From Brachybacterium kimchii (GTDB lineage Bacteria; Actinomycetota; Actinomycetes; Actinomycetales; Dermabacteraceae): DNA of 64,000 bases. Below are positions 29,806 to 38,350 of the stretch, piece by piece. The notes below the pieces were generated by a model. The model saw only the letters and a program-made list of their open reading frames with translations, did no database searches and was not told the origin of the DNA. The stretch spans positions 1,550,001 through 1,614,000 of the forward strand of contig NZ_CP097218.1 in assembly GCF_023373525.1 (NCBI RefSeq), read 5' to 3'. Position numbers and translations under genes: made by a program. The first letter of the stretch is position 1. Every line of letters begins with the position of its first letter.

Positions 29806-31676
29806 CACTTCTTCTCCTCGTCCTCGTCGTCCACGATCTCTGCGTCGACCACGTCGTCGTCATCCGACGACGCACCGGCGTCCGCGTTCGGAGCGCCCTC
29901 GGTGCCCTCGGCGCCGTCCTCGCCCTGCTGCGAGTAGATCGCGGTGCCGACGGCCTGGAGCGCCTCGTTGAGGGCGTCCCGCTTGGCCTCGAGGTCGCTC
30001 GTGGAGGCGTCCTCGTTCGCGAGCAGGTCCTTGCCCTCCTTGATGGCGTCCTCGGCCTTGGTGCGGTCGGACTCGGAGATCTTGTCCTCGTTGTCCTTCA
30101 GCAGCTTCTCGCCCTGGTAGACGAGCTGCTCGAGGGTGTTGCGGGCGTCGGAGTTCTTCCGGCGCTCCTCGTCCTCGGCGGCGTGGGCCTCGGCGTCCTT
30201 GACCATGCGGTCGATGTCGTCCTCGGAGAGGGCGGACCCGCCGGTGATCTGGATGGACTGCTCGTTGCCGGTGCCGCGGTCCTTGGCGCTGACGTGCACG
30301 ATGCCGTTGGAGTCGATGTCGAAGGTGACCTCGATCTGCGGGATGCCGCGCGGGGCCGGCGCGATGCCGGTCAGCTCGAAGGTGCCCAGGAGCTTGTTGT
30401 CCCGGGTGAACTGGCGCTCGCCCTGGAAGACCTGGATGGCGACCGACGGCTGGTTGTCCTCGGCGGTGGAGAAGATCTCCGAGGCCTTGGTCGGGATGGC
30501 CGCGTTGCGCTCGATGAGCTTGGTCATCCGCCCGCCCTTGGTCTCGATGCCGAGGCTCAGCGGGGTCACGTCCATGAGCAGGACGTCCTTGCGGTCGCCG
30601 GTGAGGACGGCGGCCTGCAGGGCGGCGCCCACGGCGACGACCTCATCGGGGTTCACGCCCTTGTTCGGCTCCTTGCCGGTCAGGGACTTCACGAGCTCCG
30701 AGACGGCCGGCATACGGGTCGAGCCGCCGACGAGGACCACGTGGTCGATGTCGGAGACGGAGATCCCGGCGTCCTTGATGACCTGGTGGAAGGGGGCCTT
30801 CGTACGCTCGAGGAGGTCCTGCGTCATCTCCTCGAAGTGCGAGCGGGTCAGTTTCTCGTCCAGGTGCAGCGGGCCGTTCTCGGTCATCGAGAGGTACTGC
30901 AGCGAGATGTTCGTCGACGTCGAGGAGGAGAGCTCCTTCTTCGCCTGCTCCGCGGCCTCCTTGAGGCGCTGCAGGGCGATGCGGTCCTTGCCCAGGTCCA
31001 CGCCGTCCTTGGACTTCACCTGCTGGATCAGCCAGTCGACGATCTTCTGGTCCCAGTCGTCGCCGCCCAGGCGGTTGTCGCCCGCGGTGGCCTCGACCTG
31101 GATGGCCGAGCCGTCCTCGTCCTTGCTCACCTGGAGCAGGGAGACGTCGAAGGTGCCGCCGCCGAGGTCGAAGACGAGGATCTCCTCGTCGTCCTTGCCC
31201 TTCTCCAGCCCGTAGGCGAGAGCGGCCGCGGTGGGCTCGTTGATGATGCGCAGGACGTTCAGTCCCGCGATCTGGCCGGCGTCCTTGGTCGCCTGGCGCT
31301 CGGAGTCGTTGAAGTACGCGGGGACGGTGACGACGGCGTCCGTGACGGGCTCGCCGAGGTATGCCTCCGCATCGCGCTTGAGCTTGCCCAGGATGCGGGC
31401 CGAGATCTCCTGCGCGGTGTACTTCTTGTCATCGATGTCCGTGCTCCAGTCGGTGCCCATGTGGCGCTTGACCGAAGAGATGGTGCGGTCCACGTTGGTG
31501 ACCGCCTGGCGCTTGGCGACCTCGCCCACGAGGACCTCTCCCTGCTTGGAGAAGGCCACGACGGACGGGGTGGTGCGCATTCCCTCCGCGTTCGCGATCA
31601 CGGTGGGCTGGCCGCCCTCGATGATCGCGACGCAGGAGTTGGTGGTTCCGAGGTCGATTCCGACGACACGGGACAT
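29805..31676 (-). CDS. dnaK: Molecular chaperone DnaK (Hsp70)
   Basis: The 623-residue Hsp70 starts [18 protein letters not shown]. The ATPase signatures are intact: the phosphate-1 loop GIDLGTTNS at residues 6-14, [14 protein letters not shown] near 170, and [12 protein letters not shown] near 310. The substrate domain and helical lid follow, with an acidic tail ending DDEDEEKK in place of the canonical EEVD-like ends. The start ATG at 31676 is fixed by the family N-terminus; longer in-frame openings upstream run through the promoter and operators. First gene of dnaK-grpE-dnaJ-hspR. Confidence 0.97.
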   Translation of the reverse strand: MSRVVGIDLGTTNSCVAIIEGGQPTVIANAEGMRTTPSVVAFSKQGEVLVGEVAKRQAVTNVDRTISSVKRHMGTDWSTDIDDKKYTAQEISARILGKLKRDAEAYLGEPVTDAVVTVPAYFNDSERQATKDAGQIAGLNVLRIINEPTAAALAYGLEKGKDDEEILVFDLGGGTFDVSLLQVSKDEDGSAIQVEATAGDNRLGGDDWDQKIVDWLIQQVKSKDGVDLGKDRIALQRLKEAAEQAKKELSSSTSTNISLQYLSMTENGPLHLDEKLTRSHFEEMTQDLLERTKAPFHQVIKDAGISVSDIDHVVLVGGSTRMPAVSELVKSLTGKEPNKGVNPDEVVAVGAALQAAVLTGDRKDVLLMDVTPLSLGIETKGGRMTKLIERNAAIPTKASEIFSTAEDNQPSVAIQVFQGERQFTRDNKLLGTFELTGIAPAPRGIPQIEVTFDIDSNGIVHVSAKDRGTGNEQSIQITGGSALSEDDIDRMVKDAEAHAAEDEERRKNSDARNTLEQLVYQGEKLLKDNEDKISESDRTKAEDAIKEGKDLLANEDASTSDLEAKRDALNEALQAVGTAIYSQQGEDGAEGTEGAPNADAGASSDDDDVVDAEIVDDEDEEKK

Positions 31677-31745
31677 GGGGGCCTGCCTTTCTGCGACGCA
31701 CGGTCGCAACGGGTTCGTGCACCGCCGGCGATGCCGCCGGGAAGC

Positions 31746-31766
31746 GCTGAGTCGTACGCACTCAAG
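31746..31766 (-). promoter_or_regulatory. HAIR operator 1 (HspR-binding inverted repeat)
   Basis: Plus-strand reading is GCTGAGT, seven bases, then ACTCAAG. The right arm matches the HAIR consensus CTTGAGT-N7-ACTCAAG fully, the left arm at five of seven positions. It overlaps the -10 element of the dnaK promoter, where a bound repressor would block polymerase. Confidence 0.85.
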
Positions 31767-31793
31767 TAGAGATCCGCCGCGCAGGGCTGTCAA
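31765..31793 (-). promoter_or_regulatory. dnaK operon promoter
   Basis: On the minus strand a perfect TTGACA (-35) at 31793-31788 is followed, 17 bases later, by TCTACT (-10) at 31770-31765. This puts the transcription start about 80-85 bases upstream of the dnaK ATG. One HAIR operator overlaps the -10; the other lies 16 bases upstream of the -35. The layout is a sigma-70-type promoter under repression, with no sign of a SigH-type element. Confidence 0.8.
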
Positions 31794-31809
31794 ACCCCGC
31801 CTCACCAAA

Positions 31810-31830
31810 CTTGAGTACACATGACTCAAC
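31810..31830 (-). promoter_or_regulatory. HAIR operator 2 (HspR-binding inverted repeat)
   Basis: CTTGAGT, seven bases, ACTCAAC. The left arm is a perfect match to the consensus and the right arm matches at six of seven. It lies just upstream of the -35 hexamer. The two HAIR centres are 64 bases apart, about six helical turns, so repressors on both could sit on one face of the DNA. Confidence 0.88.
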
Positions 31831-32022
31831 TACGGGAGCCTGCCGTTCATTCCCCTGTTGGCGAGAAGTGGTCCAGTTCACAGATGGGCGATCTTCGCAA
31901 GTTGGCAGCAATCTCATCGATCGGTCAGTGGCGTGCCAGTGGTCTCACCCATATGTCAGTACGCGACGGAGCACGCTGACTCGAGCACCGGCGAAGGCCT
32001 CAGCCAACGGACGGACGACCAC
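31831..32022. other. Non-coding stretch between HAIR 2 and a decayed gene
   Basis: No convincing gene, RNA or repeat is visible in these 192 bases. Base composition is visibly less GC-rich than the flanking dnaK operon and stays so to about 37.5 kb. Confidence 0.4.
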
Positions 32023-32570
32023 CTACTGACCGACAGGGTTTCTCGATCCCCGGAGACACTCCGCTCGTGAGGTGCGTCCGTACGGCACCAGGGAGGTCAC
32101 CAATCGATCTCGGGGGCACGCGGATGCTTCCTTGTTGAGCATCCGGGCGACAGGGCAGCTGTAGCAGGTCCCCGTGTTCAGATCTTCGATCTCGGTGATG
32201 ACGCTTCGTGCCCCCTTGAACTCTCGGCGTAGCGCGGCGATCAGCTGACGGCCCGCCGCGGGGTGGAGGCAGGAGCACTTCACTCCTGGGTGGAACATCG
32301 GCGAGGTCAAGAACGACGTGCCCTTCACCGAACTCGGCAGAGAGCTTCGAACGTGCCACGTCAGAAACTTCCTTGGCTGTAGCAATGACAGCGGCCCTGG
32401 GGCGGTACCGCACGTTTCGGTTCGACTTCGTCGTGCGTCGGCAAGACCGGGCCATCGCGCAGCGATGATCGAAACTCCAGCTCGCCGACCACCTTTCCGT
32501 ACCGAGCGACCGTGATGTTGTGCCCGTGGATCGCTGCTACAACGGCGGAGACGATGTCAGGAGGCAACAT
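32023..32570 (-). pseudogene. Probable frameshifted hypothetical gene
   Basis: Three overlapping minus-strand frames each look coding over a different part. From 32570 the first reads MLPPDIVSAVVAAIHGHNI then VARYGKVVGELEFRSS; a second, from about 32420, reads RAAVIATAKEVSDVARSKL and EGHVVLDLADVP; the third, from about 32310 down to the stop at 32023, reads GRQLIAALRREFKG and NTGTCYSCPVARMLNK. Joined in order they would give one protein of roughly 180 residues with a cysteine-rich C-terminal half. Two frameshifts would be needed, so either the gene is dead or the sequence has two indel errors. I do not recognise the family. A GAGG lies before the first ATG. Confidence 0.45.
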
Positions 32571-32603
32571 GCTCAGGTCGGGCTGCGGGGTCGTCCTGCG
32601 GGA

Positions 32604-33596
32604 TCAATCCCTCCAGGCCGACGAACACAGCTCTGCTAAGGCTGCGCGTGACCAGCTTGACGACTCTTCGCTCTTGGGAATCATCGCGACCGAGTACCAG
32701 AGCACCAGGACCGGCCACCATCGCACCTCAGCCTGGGTGAGTGCACTCACGGACGCATATCCGTCGAGGAAGGTCGAACGAACCTCGGCGGACACCGGGT
32801 TCCAGTCTCGGTACTCGGTTCCCAAGAGCACCGCGGAGCGAGCGAGCTCGTCGATCCTGGGCCCGACCCTTGCCTCGTCGAAGTCGAGCACGCCACTGAC
32901 TCCATTTTCGGACCACAGGATGTTGGTGCTTCGGAAATCGCCGTGGAGCATTTGTGTGGGTAGCGCATCGTCCAGCCCGCTCTCGATCGCTTTTTCCAGT
33001 GCCTGCCGTGCCGCGGTTGGGACATGAGAGCGGTCACCATCGAGCCATCCGCGGACCATTGAGGTGAGTGTTCTCCGGGGTGGGTGCAGAGTGGGCAACT
33101 GGAGACTTTCTGGGTACGCCGCGAGCGCCTCGTGCACGTGGGCGAGCGTCGCCCCTGCAGCGCGGACTTGGCTCGGCGCGCCGACGTCCAGAATCGTCCC
33201 GTCGATCTTCCTTTGCAGAGCGAGCGACACGTTGTCGACTTCGAGCTGCACCTGCCCGTTGCTCGCAGGGATCGGCGCAGAGATCGGAACCCCTTCCTTC
33301 CCCAGCCAGGCAACCACTCGGGCAAGGGCGTTGAGGTGCGCGAACCTGTCACTGGCGATCGACCATTTGGCCACAAACGCTTCAGTAGGAGAATTCAACC
33401 AGCCCAGCGCATTGCGGTCGCTGATCGCGATCCGATTGCAGGAACGTATATCCAGCTCCCACTGCTTCCGCACTGTCTCCTTGATCCAACGGCCGGCCTG
33501 TTCAACACTCTTGAATCCAAAGCGTGAATCGATGACCGACCGTGGATCCTCGTCTTCCCAGAGCATGTCCACTAGGGACGTCGTCGTCTCCTCCAC
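32604..33596 (-). CDS. APH-family phosphotransferase (aminoglycoside/macrolide kinase-like)
   Basis: A 330-residue protein kinase-like small-molecule kinase. The catalytic loop HGDFRSTN (HGD at 218-220, N225) and the metal-binding DFD at 238-240 are intact. The N-lobe is divergent, with KWSIASDRFAHLNALARVVAWL resembling the nucleotide lysine and helix C. Substrates in this family include aminoglycosides, macrolides, homoserine, choline and others, so a resistance role is only possible. The start is uncertain: GTG at 33596 is the furthest in-frame choice, but its ribosome site is weak and an internal ATG lies ten codons in. Codon use appears less GC-biased than the flanking core genes. Confidence 0.75.
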   Translation of the reverse strand: MEETTTSLVDMLWEDEDPRSVIDSRFGFKSVEQAGRWIKETVRKQWELDIRSCNRIAISDRNALGWLNSPTEAFVAKWSIASDRFAHLNALARVVAWLGKEGVPISAPIPASNGQVQLEVDNVSLALQRKIDGTILDVGAPSQVRAAGATLAHVHEALAAYPESLQLPTLHPPRRTLTSMVRGWLDGDRSHVPTAARQALEKAIESGLDDALPTQMLHGDFRSTNILWSENGVSGVLDFDEARVGPRIDELARSAVLLGTEYRDWNPVSAEVRSTFLDGYASVSALTQAEVRWWPVLVLWYSVAMIPKSEESSSWSRAALAELCSSAWRD

Positions 33597-34067
33597 GCAT
33601 CAAGAACACCACAGAACTGACTCCCCCATGAGGTCCTCCGTGACATCAGGGTCGAGGAGGCCGGCGGAAGGTCCACGCCTTCGAGCCAGAGCTAGCCGTA
33701 CTCCCGCACCCGACCGAGCTCTTTGCGGCCTGTGCTGCCGATGACCGTCATGCGTCGGAACCTGGGTCGGGGCCGATGCGGTCGCCCCGGTGAGCGGCTC
33801 ACGCAAGGTAGAAGCGAGCCGAGGAATCGGACGCCTCGGGGAGAAACTGGGCCTGCGTCTCGGTCGTCACGCCGCAGGGCACAGCGCCGCCTGTCAGACA
33901 GATGGTGCTAGAACCTACAACGGGCTCGGTCCCTCAGCCCCGGGCTCGGAAGGCTGGTCCACCCTCGGCGACTTCGCCAAGGCCCGGCCTCACCGACCCC
34001 AGATCAGAGCTCCCGCCACCCCCAACAACTCACTGTGATCAAACGGTCCCGCGCGTAGCGTGATGCC
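33597..34067. other. Long gap without a convincing gene
   Basis: About 470 bases with no frame I can support on either strand. A short minus-strand stretch at about 33600-33665 reads AGLLDPDVTEDLMGESVLWCS before a stop and could be the end of a decayed gene. No repeat, tRNA or terminator stands out. Confidence 0.35.
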
Positions 34068-34685
34068 ATGACGACGCTGTGGTCGAACCCTGCACAACTC
34101 CACGTGTACGACCACTCATGGCCGCACCGCGCCGAACGGGCACTCGATGAACTTCGCGATCGATTGTCGGGGCTTCCGGGGGCTGCTGTCGCCAGCTACG
34201 AGCACATTGGATCCACGGCCGTGCCCGGGCTGTCCGCGAAGCCGAACCTCGATCTCCAGATCCGGATCCTCCCGCTGCCCACTGACTCCACGTTGTGCGG
34301 ACAGCTCGAAGACCTCGGCTACGAGCGAGCTCGAGGGGCGAGACCAGACTCCCCTGGCGTCTACCGCGACATCCCACGCGGCTCAGAACTCGTCGATGAC
34401 GCCGTCTGGGAGAAGTCGGTCTTCGTGCACCGGCCCAACCGCATCATCCTGCACGTGCGCCGTGCGGATTCACCCTGGGGTCGTTACACGGTCTGGTTCC
34501 GAGACTGGCTGCGAGCACATCCTGACCAGCGCATCCGATACGAGTCGATGAAGAGGCGGCTGAGCGACGAGAACGCGGGCAAGACCGACTACGACGACTA
34601 CACCAGAGCGAAGACTGCATTCTTCGACGAGGTCCAAGCCGACTTCGAGCGATGGGCACACCAGACACGCACCTCTGAGCAGTAA
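34068..34685 (+). CDS. GrpB/UPF0157 family protein
   Basis: A 205-residue protein with the family's nucleotidyltransferase-like core: EHIGSTAVPGLSAKPNLDLQI (near residues 45-65, read in two parts) contains the GSTAVPGL and the two-aspartate-like metal site positions. The C-terminal YTVWFRDWLRAHPDQRIRYE block is also typical. Members occur alone or fused to CoaE; the reaction is not established. No relation to GrpE. No strong ribosome site precedes the ATG. It is 83 bases upstream of a P-loop protein gene on the same strand. Confidence 0.85.
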   Translation: MTTLWSNPAQLHVYDHSWPHRAERALDELRDRLSGLPGAAVASYEHIGSTAVPGLSAKPNLDLQIRILPLPTDSTLCGQLEDLGYERARGARPDSPGVYRDIPRGSELVDDAVWEKSVFVHRPNRIILHVRRADSPWGRYTVWFRDWLRAHPDQRIRYESMKRRLSDENAGKTDYDDYTRAKTAFFDEVQADFERWAHQTRTSEQ

Positions 34686-34768
34686 GCGCGTTGCTGCCCA
34701 ACTTCCTGCAAGCCGCGTCATCTTTCAGGACGCGCCCCGGCCCCAGAGGCCCGGATAGGCTCCCAGTC

Positions 34769-35308
34769 ATGACGCTTCGTGAGTTCGGGATCTTCCTCAA
34801 CGGTTCGTACGGGGTGGGCAAATCCTCGACGCTCGAGCACCTCGCGGACCTCTTCGCCGAAGCCGAGCTCCCGTTCAGCCTCTTCGATGTGGACTGGTTC
34901 CATCGCTCATGGCCGACGGCTACCACGGATCCTGAAAACGTCCTGACGGAGGCCGACAACATTCGTGCGGTGTGGAGGAACTACCGTCAGACTGGCCCAC
35001 GGACACCCCTCATCGCGGGAGTGATCACAAAAGCCAAGGACCTGGAGCGTTATAAGCAGTGCTTCGAGCTCCCGCTCCGGGTTGTGCACCTCACCGCGTC
35101 CTCGGACGTGGCAGAACTTCGACTCCGTGGCCGATACACCTCAAGCCAGCACCGCGCACTGACGTGGCACCTCGGTGACCATGAGCGACTTGCACGAGAG
35201 CTGCATCAGCTCCCGTCACACGACCTCGTCGTCGACACAGACCACAGGTCATCGGCAGAGGTTGCCGCAGTCGTCTTCGACGAGTTCGCGCCGTGCTTGC
35301 ACAGCTAG
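34769..35308 (+). CDS. P-loop NTPase, small kinase-like
   Basis: A 179-residue protein with a Walker A motif NGSYGVGKSS at residues 11-20 close to the N-terminus, a DVDWFH stretch at about 43-48 that may be the acidic substrate site, and an LRLRGRYTSS arginine-rich lid near residue 122. The architecture resembles gluconate, shikimate or adenylylsulfate-type kinases, but I cannot name a substrate. The ATG is preceded by no clear ribosome site, so leaderless translation or a coupled start is possible. It lies in the less GC-rich region and may be horizontally acquired. Confidence 0.65.
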   Translation: MTLREFGIFLNGSYGVGKSSTLEHLADLFAEAELPFSLFDVDWFHRSWPTATTDPENVLTEADNIRAVWRNYRQTGPRTPLIAGVITKAKDLERYKQCFELPLRVVHLTASSDVAELRLRGRYTSSQHRALTWHLGDHERLARELHQLPSHDLVVDTDHRSSAEVAAVVFDEFAPCLHS

Positions 35309-35757
35309 GCCCCAGTCCAATCTAGCTAGCCGAAGCTTCACGCCGACAGTCACGCTATGGCGGTTCTCCCGACGTCACCCAAAAGGAATGTGATGACTTG
35401 GCGAGAATCTGGGCAGCTTTCCCCGTGCCGCACCACAGGACAAAGGACTGTGCCCGTGACACATCGGACGGGAACCTACCCGTGCAGAGGGCGACGCACG
35501 GGATGGTCGGCTCCCGACAGCCGGGTCAGCACGCATGAGCTCCCGACGCATTCATCGGACAGGTTCATCGGGAAGGCTCGACCCCGCCGGGGACCATCGC
35601 GAGATGCCCGTCCCCCGTTGCACGGCAGCACAGAGGCGCACCGACCGCACGCAAGAGGTTGTCGGCGCCGTGCACGACATTCCGCCCCTCCGATCGGGCG
35701 CAACACAGTGCGCTGGCGTCCGAGCGGCAGGGCCACGCCCGCCGCCCGGACGGGTCA
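35309..35757. other. Long gap without a convincing gene
   Basis: About 450 bases with no supported gene. Short open frames on both strands have arginine- and proline-rich shadow composition. No terminator, repeat or RNA gene is evident. It separates the P-loop gene from the convergent nitroreductase. Confidence 0.35.
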
Positions 35758-36612
35758 TCACTGGAGAGCGAATCCCCGGGAGGTGACCGTGCGACGGAGG
35801 TGTTCGCGGCCATCCATGTAGTCGGGGCTGGCCGCGAAGACGGTCGCTTCCACCCAGGTCTTGTCGCGCAGGCCGGCGTCGGTGCGGAACTCCTGGAAGG
35901 CGTCCTCGTAGTCGTCGATCCACCCTGTGCCCTGATCATTGTCATAGGCCTCGCGGTGGAGCACGACGGACTGAGGGGGTCGAGGGCGCATCGAGCTTGC
36001 ATGCTCCGGGTCGGGGCGGCCGATCGCCATGCCGAAGGCGACGTATGCATAGTCGGGCAGGCCGATCAGGTCGGCCAGAGCCTGGGACTGGTTCCGCATC
36101 GATCCGAGGTACACGCCGCCCAGCCCGATCGACTCGGCTGCGACGAGCCCGTTCTGAGCCGCCAGAGCCGTGTCGATCGTCGCCATGGTGAACGCGTCCA
36201 GGAAGTCGATGGCGTGATGGTCCGCGCCTTCACGCTCGACGATCGCCTGGTTGCGGGACATGTCCGCCACCCACAGCAGGACCATCGGTGCCGCGGCCAC
36301 GAAGTCGTAGCCCTTCCCCTTCATCGACGGCCCCCTCGTGTAGGCGGCGAGCTGCTCGAGCGTGTCCCGGTCCGAGATCGCGACGACACTCCACAGATGC
36401 TGGTTGGAGGATGTCGAGGCCGACTGCGCACCAGCCACGATGGTCGCCAGCTCCTGCTCGGTGACGGGATCGGGCAGGAACGCACGCTGCGAGCGGTGTG
36501 CGAGGAGATCTTCGATCTGCCGGTTCCACAGGATCGCCGGTTGATGGTCACGGCCGTAGCGCTGACGGAGGAGGTCGGCGCGTTCGGGGGTGAGGTCGGA
36601 GGTGTAGGTCAT
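35758..36612 (-). CDS. Nitroreductase-family NAD(P)H-dependent oxidoreductase
   Basis: A 284-residue flavoprotein of the NfsA/FRP group. The FMN site begins with HRSQRAFLPDPVTEQEL (the S-x-R-x-F motif near residue 40), followed by AGAQSASTSSNQHLWSVVAISD. A central AAQNGLVAAESIGLGGVYLGS block near residues 151-171 and a C-terminal arm complete the fold. Such enzymes reduce quinones, nitroaromatics or flavins with NAD(P)H. It lies downstream of a TetR regulator gene on the same strand; a 6-base inverted repeat just before its start may be the regulator's site. Confidence 0.87.
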   Translation of the reverse strand: MTYTSDLTPERADLLRQRYGRDHQPAILWNRQIEDLLAHRSQRAFLPDPVTEQELATIVAGAQSASTSSNQHLWSVVAISDRDTLEQLAAYTRGPSMKGKGYDFVAAAPMVLLWVADMSRNQAIVEREGADHHAIDFLDAFTMATIDTALAAQNGLVAAESIGLGGVYLGSMRNQSQALADLIGLPDYAYVAFGMAIGRPDPEHASSMRPRPPQSVVLHREAYDNDQGTGWIDDYEDAFQEFRTDAGLRDKTWVEATVFAASPDYMDGREHLRRTVTSRGFALQ

Positions 36613-36622
36613 GATCGCCTTT

Positions 36623-36637
36623 CCGAATTGGATTCGG
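36623..36637 (-). promoter_or_regulatory. Candidate operator upstream of the nitroreductase
   Basis: A perfect dyad CCGAAT-TGG-ATTCGG begins 11 bases upstream of the nitroreductase ATG. It lies between the tetR stop and the nitroreductase start, a likely place for TetR-family repression. Binding is not proven. Confidence 0.55.
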
Positions 36638-36718
36638 TTAGATCAACACCTGCTCCCCCTGCTTCATTCCTGCTGGGCGCGGCTGTGGTCGAACACACTC
36701 CGCTGCGGTCGTTCGCCG

Positions 36719-37321
36719 CTACTCCCCCGACCTCGGGAGCATGCGGGCAAGACCTCCCAGGATGACCGTGACAGCGAAATCAGTGGCAGCCTCCTTGTCA
36801 TAGCGGGAGTGGTCGATGGAGGCGGTGTACGCCGGAAGGGCGGCCCGGATGCGCTCGGAGATGACGGGCTCCGGGAGGCCTTGTGCGAGCCCAAGGGCCT
36901 GCGACTCGATGAGACCGATGATCAGGCGGAGCTGATCAGGGCGGAACCCTCCGTCGAGGAGTGCGGCGAACACGGGCTCGTAGATCGCGATCGTCCGCTC
37001 GCGGGAGATGGACGTGGAGAAGATCAGGGGCAGCAGCTTCACGTGGCGCGAATAGTGGTCCGCGAGCTGCCGCATCAAACCCTCGACAGCGGCCTCCCAC
37101 CCCAGGCCGTCGGGCAGGGGTGCGATGCGCTCCAGCATCCGGAGACGAGCGAGGTCGATCACCTCCTCTCGCCCCTGGACATGGCTGTAGAGGGATGAGG
37201 GAGCCACTCCCAAGAACTTCGCCAGAGACGTCATCTGCACGTCCCCCGATCTCTCGACGAGCTCCAGTGCCGCATCGGCGATCTTGCTGGGCGAGAGAAT
37301 CGGAACCACAGGGCGGGCCAT
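36719..37321 (-). CDS. TetR-family transcriptional regulator
   Basis: A 200-residue regulator. The helix-turn-helix is at residues about 12-58, seen as IADAALELVERSGDVQMTSLAKFLGVAPSSLYSHVQGREEVIDL (read in parts). The C-terminal ligand domain contains LMRQLADHYSRHVKLLPLIF and resembles the TetR_C type that senses small hydrophobic compounds. It is followed by the nitroreductase 106 bases downstream on the same strand. The pair probably forms a self-contained response to a quinone or nitroaromatic inducer. Confidence 0.85.
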   Translation of the reverse strand: MARPVVPILSPSKIADAALELVERSGDVQMTSLAKFLGVAPSSLYSHVQGREEVIDLARLRMLERIAPLPDGLGWEAAVEGLMRQLADHYSRHVKLLPLIFSTSISRERTIAIYEPVFAALLDGGFRPDQLRLIIGLIESQALGLAQGLPEPVISERIRAALPAYTASIDHSRYDKEAATDFAVTVILGGLARMLPRSGE

Positions 37322-37349
37322 CGGACTCCTCTATCGGCAGGTTTCTCGA

Positions 37350-37491
37350 GCGGAGGAGCACACGCTACAACGACCGGCTCCCGGACACCCGGCCGCGCCG
37401 CGCGGTCACGACGGAGCTCGAGCACTACGGCGGGCCCGCCCTGCTCGTCACTCATCGGCTCACAGCAGCGCCGGTGCATCGCCTCCACTGA
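37350..37491 (+). pseudogene. Possible 3' remnant of a gene
   Basis: The plus-strand frame reads RRSTRYNDRLPDTRPRRAV then TTELEHYGGPALLVTHRLTA before a stop. It looks protein-like but has no start or ribosome site and sits between tetR and the next gene. It may be the tail of a truncated gene. I do not recognise it. Confidence 0.25.
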
Positions 37492-37547
37492 AGACCTGCA
37501 GCGCGGCGTCGACGGGGTACCCCTCCCACGTGCCATACCCTCGCGGG

Positions 37548-38312
37548 ATGCCCCGGCTCCCCACTCCGATCCCGCGCCCCGACGACCACACCGACGCGCC
37601 GCCCGACTCCAGCCGCTTCCAGCGCCTGGACGGTGCCGCGGTGCGGCGCTCGGCGCAGTCGCTGCAGCAGCGCATCAGCTCCCGGTTCCCCGATCGCACG
37701 CTCTGGGAGGTGTGCGGCGAGGTGGTGGGGATCGTGGACGAGATCAACGCGGGATCCGGGATCAGCAGACGCCGCGTGCGCGCGGCTCGCGTGCTCTCGC
37801 GCCTGGTCATGCTGCTGATCGCGATCTTCCTGGGCGGCGCGGTGGCGCTGGCGGCAGTCCAGGTCGCCACCTCTCCCGGCGCCGTCGGGCCGCTCGACCT
37901 GCTTCCCCTCATCGAGACGATCATCAACGACCTGGTGTTCGGCGGCATCGCCGTGTTCTTCCTCTTCTCGCTGCCCGAGCGCATGGAGCGGGCGCGCGTG
38001 CTGAGGATTCTGCACCGCCTGCGCTCGCTCGCGCACGTGATCGACATGCACCAGCTCACCAAGGTCCCCGAGCGCCTCGAACGCGCCACCCGAGAGGAGG
38101 GCGGCATGGATCTGGACCGCGCGGACCTCACCCGGTACCTCGACTTCTCCACGGAGATGCTGTCGCTGGTGGGCAAGAGCGCCGCGCTGTTCGCCGAGGA
38201 CACGACCGACGGCGACGTGCTGGACGCGGTCCAGGGCATCGAGACCCTCACCTCGGACATGGCCCGGAAGGTCTGGCAGAAGATCGGGATCATCCAGCAG
38301 CAGGGAGCGTGA
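37548..38312 (+). CDS. Hypothetical membrane protein with two transmembrane helices
   Basis: A 254-residue protein. Residues 1-80 are polar and basic. Hydrophobic segments lie at about 84-106 and 124-142, followed by a charged helical C-terminal domain with amphipathic heptads (RARVLRILHRLRSLAHVIDM, ERLERATREEGG). No enzyme motif is evident and I cannot name a family. The layout suggests an inner-membrane protein with cytosolic ends, perhaps a scaffold. The ATG at 37548 follows CGCGGG; earlier in-frame openings run through non-coding sequence. Its stop overlaps a possible GTG start of the YjbR-like gene. Confidence 0.6.
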   Translation: MPRLPTPIPRPDDHTDAPPDSSRFQRLDGAAVRRSAQSLQQRISSRFPDRTLWEVCGEVVGIVDEINAGSGISRRRVRAARVLSRLVMLLIAIFLGGAVALAAVQVATSPGAVGPLDLLPLIETIINDLVFGGIAVFFLFSLPERMERARVLRILHRLRSLAHVIDMHQLTKVPERLERATREEGGMDLDRADLTRYLDFSTEMLSLVGKSAALFAEDTTDGDVLDAVQGIETLTSDMARKVWQKIGIIQQQGA

Positions 38313-38350
38313 CGCGGCCAGCTCGGCGGGCCGCCGTGGACAATGGCGTG

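Noticed and set aside
33723-34038. Small plus-strand proteins in the gap before the GrpB-like gene
   Set aside because: Arg-rich composition, no ribosome site, no recognisable motif.
35476-35757. Small proteins in the gap between the P-loop gene and the nitroreductase
   Set aside because: Several short overlapping frames on both strands, all Arg/Pro/Ser-rich, with no ribosome sites.
37322-37547. A tRNA or attachment site at the right edge of the accessory segment
   Set aside because: No cloverleaf-like sequence or T-arm motif (GTTCRA) is found and no repeated att-like sequence occurs at 31.8 kb.
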